Below, piece by piece: positions 14,948-17,691 of a stretch of 17,691 nucleotides of DNA (position 1 is its first letter; the number at the start of each line of letters is the position of its first letter). Both the position numbers and the translations under genes were made by a program. The DNA comes from Acidobacteriota bacterium (GTDB lineage: Bacteria; Acidobacteriota; Terriglobia; Acidiferrales; UBA7541): the NCBI GenBank assembly GCA_003161195.1, contig PMOV01000044.1, positions 1-17,691 of the forward strand, in the 5' to 3' direction. The notes under the pieces are model-generated. The model was not told the DNA's origin. It ran no database searches and saw only the letters and a list, made by a program, of their open reading frames with translations.

Positions 14948-16312
14948 TCAAACGTTTCTTTCGGCAAGCCAATGCTTTTCGGTTACGGGCCGGACCAGCA
15001 AATTGGCGATAAATCCCGCCACTAACAGCCCAGCCATCACGTGTAATACCCCTTGATAGGCGCTGGCTTTGTCGGCCCCATGCTGCAATTGATATTCACG
15101 CATGTAATTCACCAGCACCGGCCCGAGCACGCCTGCCGTGGACCAAGCGGTCAGCAGGCGTCCGTGAATGGCGCTCACGTGATGGGTACCGAACATATCG
15201 CGAAGGTAGGCGGGAATGGTGGCGAATCCGCCGCCATACATGCTGAGCAGCACCGCGGCAATGGCTACGAATAGTTTGACGTTATTCAGATGGTTCGCGC
15301 CGGTCTGCGGCAAGAAGAAATACAACAACGCTCCTAGCGCAAAGAAAATGAAGTAGGTCGGCTTCCTTCCAATGTAGTCCGAAACCGAAGACCAAAAAAA
15401 GCGCCCGCCCATGTTGAATAAACTGAGCAGTCCCACGAAGCCGCCCGCCGCTATGGGACCGATGCGGCCTTTAAATAGCTCCTGGATCATCGGCGAGGCT
15501 TGTTCGATGATGCCGATGCCCGCCGTGACGTTGGTGCACAGCACAACCCAGAGGAGCCAGAATTGCGGTGTGGCAAAGGCGGCGTTCACCTCCACATTAC
15601 GGGTGGTAATCATGGCGCTTTGGTTGGCCGGCGGCGTCCAACCTTCCGGCTTCCACCCTTCCCGCGGCACGCGTACGGTGAACACCCCGAACATCATGAA
15701 TACGAAATAGAGCGTGCCCATAACCAGAAAGGTTTTCCCGACTCCGAGATCCGTTGGCGTGCGAAAGTAAGCCATCAGCTTGATGGCCAGCGGCGAGCCA
15801 ATCATGGCGCCGCCGCCGAATCCCATGATGGCCATGCCGGTGGCAAGCCCCGGGCGATCCGGAAACCATTTAATCAGGGTGGACACGGGGGAAATATAGC
15901 CGAGCCCCAGCCCCGTGCCCCCAACGACGCCGTACCCGAGGTACAACAACCAAAGCTGGTGGCTGAGCACGCCCAGACAAGAGATGTAAAATCCCGCGGC
16001 AAAGCACACCGCCGATGCAAACATCGCTTTGCGCGGACCCGCAGCCTCGAGCCATTTCCCGAAAGTGGCGGCGGAGAGGCCCAGTATCACGATGGCCAGG
16101 GAAAAAATCCACGCGATCTGCGTCTGCTTCCAATCTTGCGGCAGGGGTTTGCCCACGCCCAGCAGTTGCGTCAACGGAATCTTGAATACACTGAAGGCGT
16201 AGGCTTGACCAATGGAAAGGTGAATGGCGAGCGCCGCGGGGGGCACCAGCCATCGGCTGAATCCGGGTTGCGCGACAGATTTCTCGCGGTCGAGGAAAGA
16301 CAGAAGGGGCAT
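14948..16312 (-). CDS. OFA-family MFS transporter (oxalate/formate antiporter-like)
   Basis: This is a 454-residue inner-membrane carrier with about 12 hydrophobic segments, of the oxalate:formate antiporter branch of the major facilitator superfamily. Residues 22-48 form the first helix (VPPAALAIHLSIGQAYAFS). The loop 2-3 motif is FGKWLEAAGPRKA (84-96). The signature YISPVSTLIKWFPDRPG (139-155) with GMAIMGFGGGAMIGSPLA (159-176) is typical of the family. The second-half loop reads SVSDYIGRK. The start at 16312 has AAGGAG about 7 nt upstream; a frame to 16411 is not needed. Substrates in this family include oxalate, formate, lactate and other small carboxylates, and which applies here cannot be read. 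It is followed by a small one-helix protein and lies downstream of a two-component gene pair on the same strand, 283 nt away. Confidence 0.88.
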   Translation of the reverse strand: MPLLSFLDREKSVAQPGFSRWLVPPAALAIHLSIGQAYAFSVFKIPLTQLLGVGKPLPQDWKQTQIAWIFSLAIVILGLSAATFGKWLEAAGPRKAMFASAVCFAAGFYISCLGVLSHQLWLLYLGYGVVGGTGLGLGYISPVSTLIKWFPDRPGLATGMAIMGFGGGAMIGSPLAIKLMAYFRTPTDLGVGKTFLVMGTLYFVFMMFGVFTVRVPREGWKPEGWTPPANQSAMITTRNVEVNAAFATPQFWLLWVVLCTNVTAGIGIIEQASPMIQELFKGRIGPIAAGGFVGLLSLFNMGGRFFWSSVSDYIGRKPTYFIFFALGALLYFFLPQTGANHLNNVKLFVAIAAVLLSMYGGGFATIPAYLRDMFGTHHVSAIHGRLLTAWSTAGVLGPVLVNYMREYQLQHGADKASAYQGVLHVMAGLLVAGFIANLLVRPVTEKHWLAERNV

Positions 16313-16595
16313 CCGTGAGCTCCTTGCATGAACACCGACCAGACCCGACAAATAAAGCGGGACCGCACATCCACAAAAGGGCTCGCGAAAGGCCCTGGGC
16401 AGCTTCTCCATACATCGCTAGCCGGCAAAAAGCAATACGAGCTCCTACGAAGAAGGGATTGCCACAGCAAATGCCAGAATGCCGTGAGGGAACTACGGCT
16501 AGACGATTTGATGTGATGACAATCGGGACAGGATCAGCGGCCGCGGTGGTGGCGTCGCGCCCAAGCCGAGAAACTCGTGTTCACGGCGAACTCCG
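16313..16595 (-). promoter_or_regulatory. Spacer with weak candidate promoter for the transporter
   Basis: Between the response regulator stop and the transporter start there is no gene. A poor sigma-70-like match on the minus strand is TTGCTT (16435-16430), a 17-nt spacer, TATGGA (16412-16407). No clear terminator follows the response regulator, so read-through from the two-component genes is possible. Confidence 0.25.
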
Positions 16596-17039
16596 CTACG
16601 TCTTAAGGAATGTCGACAGAGCGACGGTTTCTCCCAAGGCGTGTCGAACGGCCATTAAGAATTCATGATTATCGGGAGGTTTCTGAAAGAATGCCGCAGC
16701 CCCGGCCTCAAGCGCACGCTTCTTGTTGTCCGCCGGGTCGCGCGCGCTGAGCACGATGACGGGGACGGCCACTAGATCGGGCAGAGTTCTCATGCGCTCC
16801 AGCACCAGGAAGCCGTCCCCCGCGGGTAGTCCGAGATCGAGGATGATCAGATCCGGGGACTCCTTGCGCGCCACGGAGATAGCGGCTACGGCATCGCCGG
16901 CCCACACCACCGCATAGCCGTTGGTTTTCAATCGGGGAGTTAACCCCAGGCGAAAATGTTCGTCATCGTCGATAATCAGAATTTTCTTCGCGGTCTTTTG
17001 CTCGGATTCTTGCGCCATCAAATCGTTCGTTTGCGTCAT
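16596..17039 (-). CDS. Stand-alone response regulator (REC domain only)
   Basis: This is a 147-residue receiver protein without an output domain. After a 17-residue polar lead it has the acidic cluster ILIIDDDEHF (20-29), the phosphoacceptor D68 in LIILDLGLP, S98 in VIVLSARD and K120 in FFQKPP, so the phosphorylation site is complete. It overlaps the kinase gene by ATGA (17036-17039), with AAAGGA upstream, so it is almost certainly its partner. With no DNA-binding domain it should act through protein contacts, either on the kinase itself or in a relay. An effect on the downstream transporter is only suggested by position. Confidence 0.9.
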   Translation of the reverse strand: MTQTNDLMAQESEQKTAKKILIIDDDEHFRLGLTPRLKTNGYAVVWAGDAVAAISVARKESPDLIILDLGLPAGDGFLVLERMRTLPDLVAVPVIVLSARDPADNKKRALEAGAAAFFQKPPDNHEFLMAVRHALGETVALSTFLKT

Positions 17040-17691
17040 TTGATCCTTTCTTTATCCAATAGGTGCTCCTGAACGGCGCTTTCGATGCGTGCCGTGACTT
17101 CGTGTATCTGCTGTTCCCGCGGTTGGCCGTGAGCGACTGCCATGGTGGTGGAAGAAATGGCAGGGCGGAGGTGTGACGCTTTGTCGAAATTGTGCAAATC
17201 CCTGAGAATGCGACTGGCGATCAGCGAAGATCCTTTGGGGTCGGTGCAAGCGACGATGAAAAATGTGACGATCGCCCCTTCGTCGCCGGTCGCGGGCAAG
17301 AGCACGTCCTGACCCGAATGAATGCAGCGCCCCAGAATCTGCCGTATCTCTCGCAGGATGTCCGCCTGTACGCCGCCCTTCACCTCGAGCACGTCTACCG
17401 CAATCAGGGTGACGGAGCCGGCATCGAGGTTTGGCCCGCTAAAGATATGGGAACAGTACTTGGCCAGCGAAAACACCGGCAGCGTAAAGTAGAACGTGCT
17501 GCCGTATCCTGGTCGGCTATCCAACCAAATGCGGCCACCGTGCCGGGTCACCAACTCTCTGGAAATAAACAGACCCAAACCCAGACCGCTGCGGCTGACT
17601 TCGCCCGTGCCTTGCACCTGGGCCAGCCGGTCGAAGATCATTTCGCGGTTTTCGGGACTGATTCCGCATCCCGAGTCGGTCACGGATACGC
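17036..17691 (-). CDS. Histidine kinase, 5'-truncated by the window, with degenerate GGDEF-like C-terminus
   Basis: Only the last 218 or so codons are present; the start lies beyond the right edge. The visible part opens at VSVTDSGCGISPEN, the D-x-G-x-G ATP-binding box of the HATPase_c domain. It continues with FDRLAQ (F box) and SGLGLGLFISRELVTRHGG (G2 box) and ends in GSTFYFTLPVF. After it, a segment of about 120 residues resembles a diguanylate-cyclase fold: VTLIAVDVLEVKGG, LREIRQILGRCIHSGQDVLLPATGDEGAIVTF, SRILRDL and ISSTTMAVAHG. The active-site motif is TGDEG instead of GGDEF, so c-di-GMP synthesis is unlikely. The histidine phosphorylation (HisKA) domain should lie outside the window. 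It overlaps the response regulator start by 4 nt. Confidence 0.88.
   Translation of the reverse strand, partial: VSVTDSGCGISPENREMIFDRLAQVQGTGEVSRSGLGLGLFISRELVTRHGGRIWLDSRPGYGSTFYFTLPVFSLAKYCSHIFSGPNLDAGSVTLIAVDVLEVKGGVQADILREIRQILGRCIHSGQDVLLPATGDEGAIVTFFIVACTDPKGSSLIASRILRDLHNFDKASHLRPAISSTTMAVAHGQPREQQIHEVTARIESAVQEHLLDKERIK

Noticed and set aside
15500..16318. 272-codon frame antisense to the MFS gene
   Set aside because: Product is His/Arg/Gly/Pro-rich with no domain; it mirrors codon bias of the membrane protein on the other strand.
16313..16411. N-terminal extension of the MFS protein
   Set aside because: The extension is polar and Cys/Arg-rich, and the ATG at 16312 has a good AAGGAG upstream.

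Overview
The window looks like a chromosomal piece of an Acidobacteriota-type soil bacterium. This is an inference from three things: a GC-rich sequence; an Oar-like TonB-dependent receptor with a carboxypeptidase-regulatory domain, an LPLNGRNY plug motif and a terminal aromatic residue, with no SusD partner; and the general gene content. No rRNA, tRNA, CRISPR array or transposase was seen. The left edge contains no upstream gene, and the right edge cuts a histidine kinase gene.

Region 1 (about 28-7223, + strand) is an export-directed operon: an outer-membrane TonB-dependent receptor, a secreted amidohydrolase-2 family protein, and a lipoprotein alpha-galactosidase-like glycoside hydrolase. 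The genes are packed tightly (17 nt and 1 nt gaps). Region 2 (12191-7295, - strand) is a convergent five-gene operon: a LacD-type tagatose-1,6-bisphosphate aldolase, a LacC/FruK-type kinase, a DeoR-family repressor, an AgaS/GlmS-type SIS protein and a second PfkB sugar kinase. Together the two operons read as uptake and trimming of an alpha-galactoside or alpha-GalNAc glycan outside the cytoplasm, then cytoplasmic breakdown by the tagatose-phosphate route. The substrate, the inner-membrane transporter and any deacetylase are not visible here. A perfect -35 (TTGACA) sits before the aldolase. Three CTTTC repeats spaced exactly 10 bp apart cover its -10 and leader. A similar pyrimidine-rich periodic element lies upstream of the receptor, so the DeoR protein may control both operons.

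Region 3 (12141-13002) is an 860-nt stretch without a convincing gene. It holds the aldolase promoter, a 13-bp repeat pair, an AT-rich palindromic promoter-like island, a cluster of degenerate CGGTTTC-type repeats and a minus-strand intrinsic terminator with no obvious gene feeding it. Region 4 (13018-14684, +) is a translationally coupled pair of alpha/beta hydrolases. The first has a full Asp-His-Asp triad; the second has alanine at the nucleophile position. Region 5 (17691-14718, -) holds a 5'-truncated hybrid histidine kinase whose C-terminus looks like a degenerate GGDEF domain, a stand-alone response regulator overlapping it by ATGA, an OFA-family (oxalate/formate-type) MFS transporter, and a 54-residue one-helix protein of the kind that accompanies such transporters.

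All calls are from reading the sequence. No database search was possible, so family names rest on recognised motifs and substrate names are inferences.
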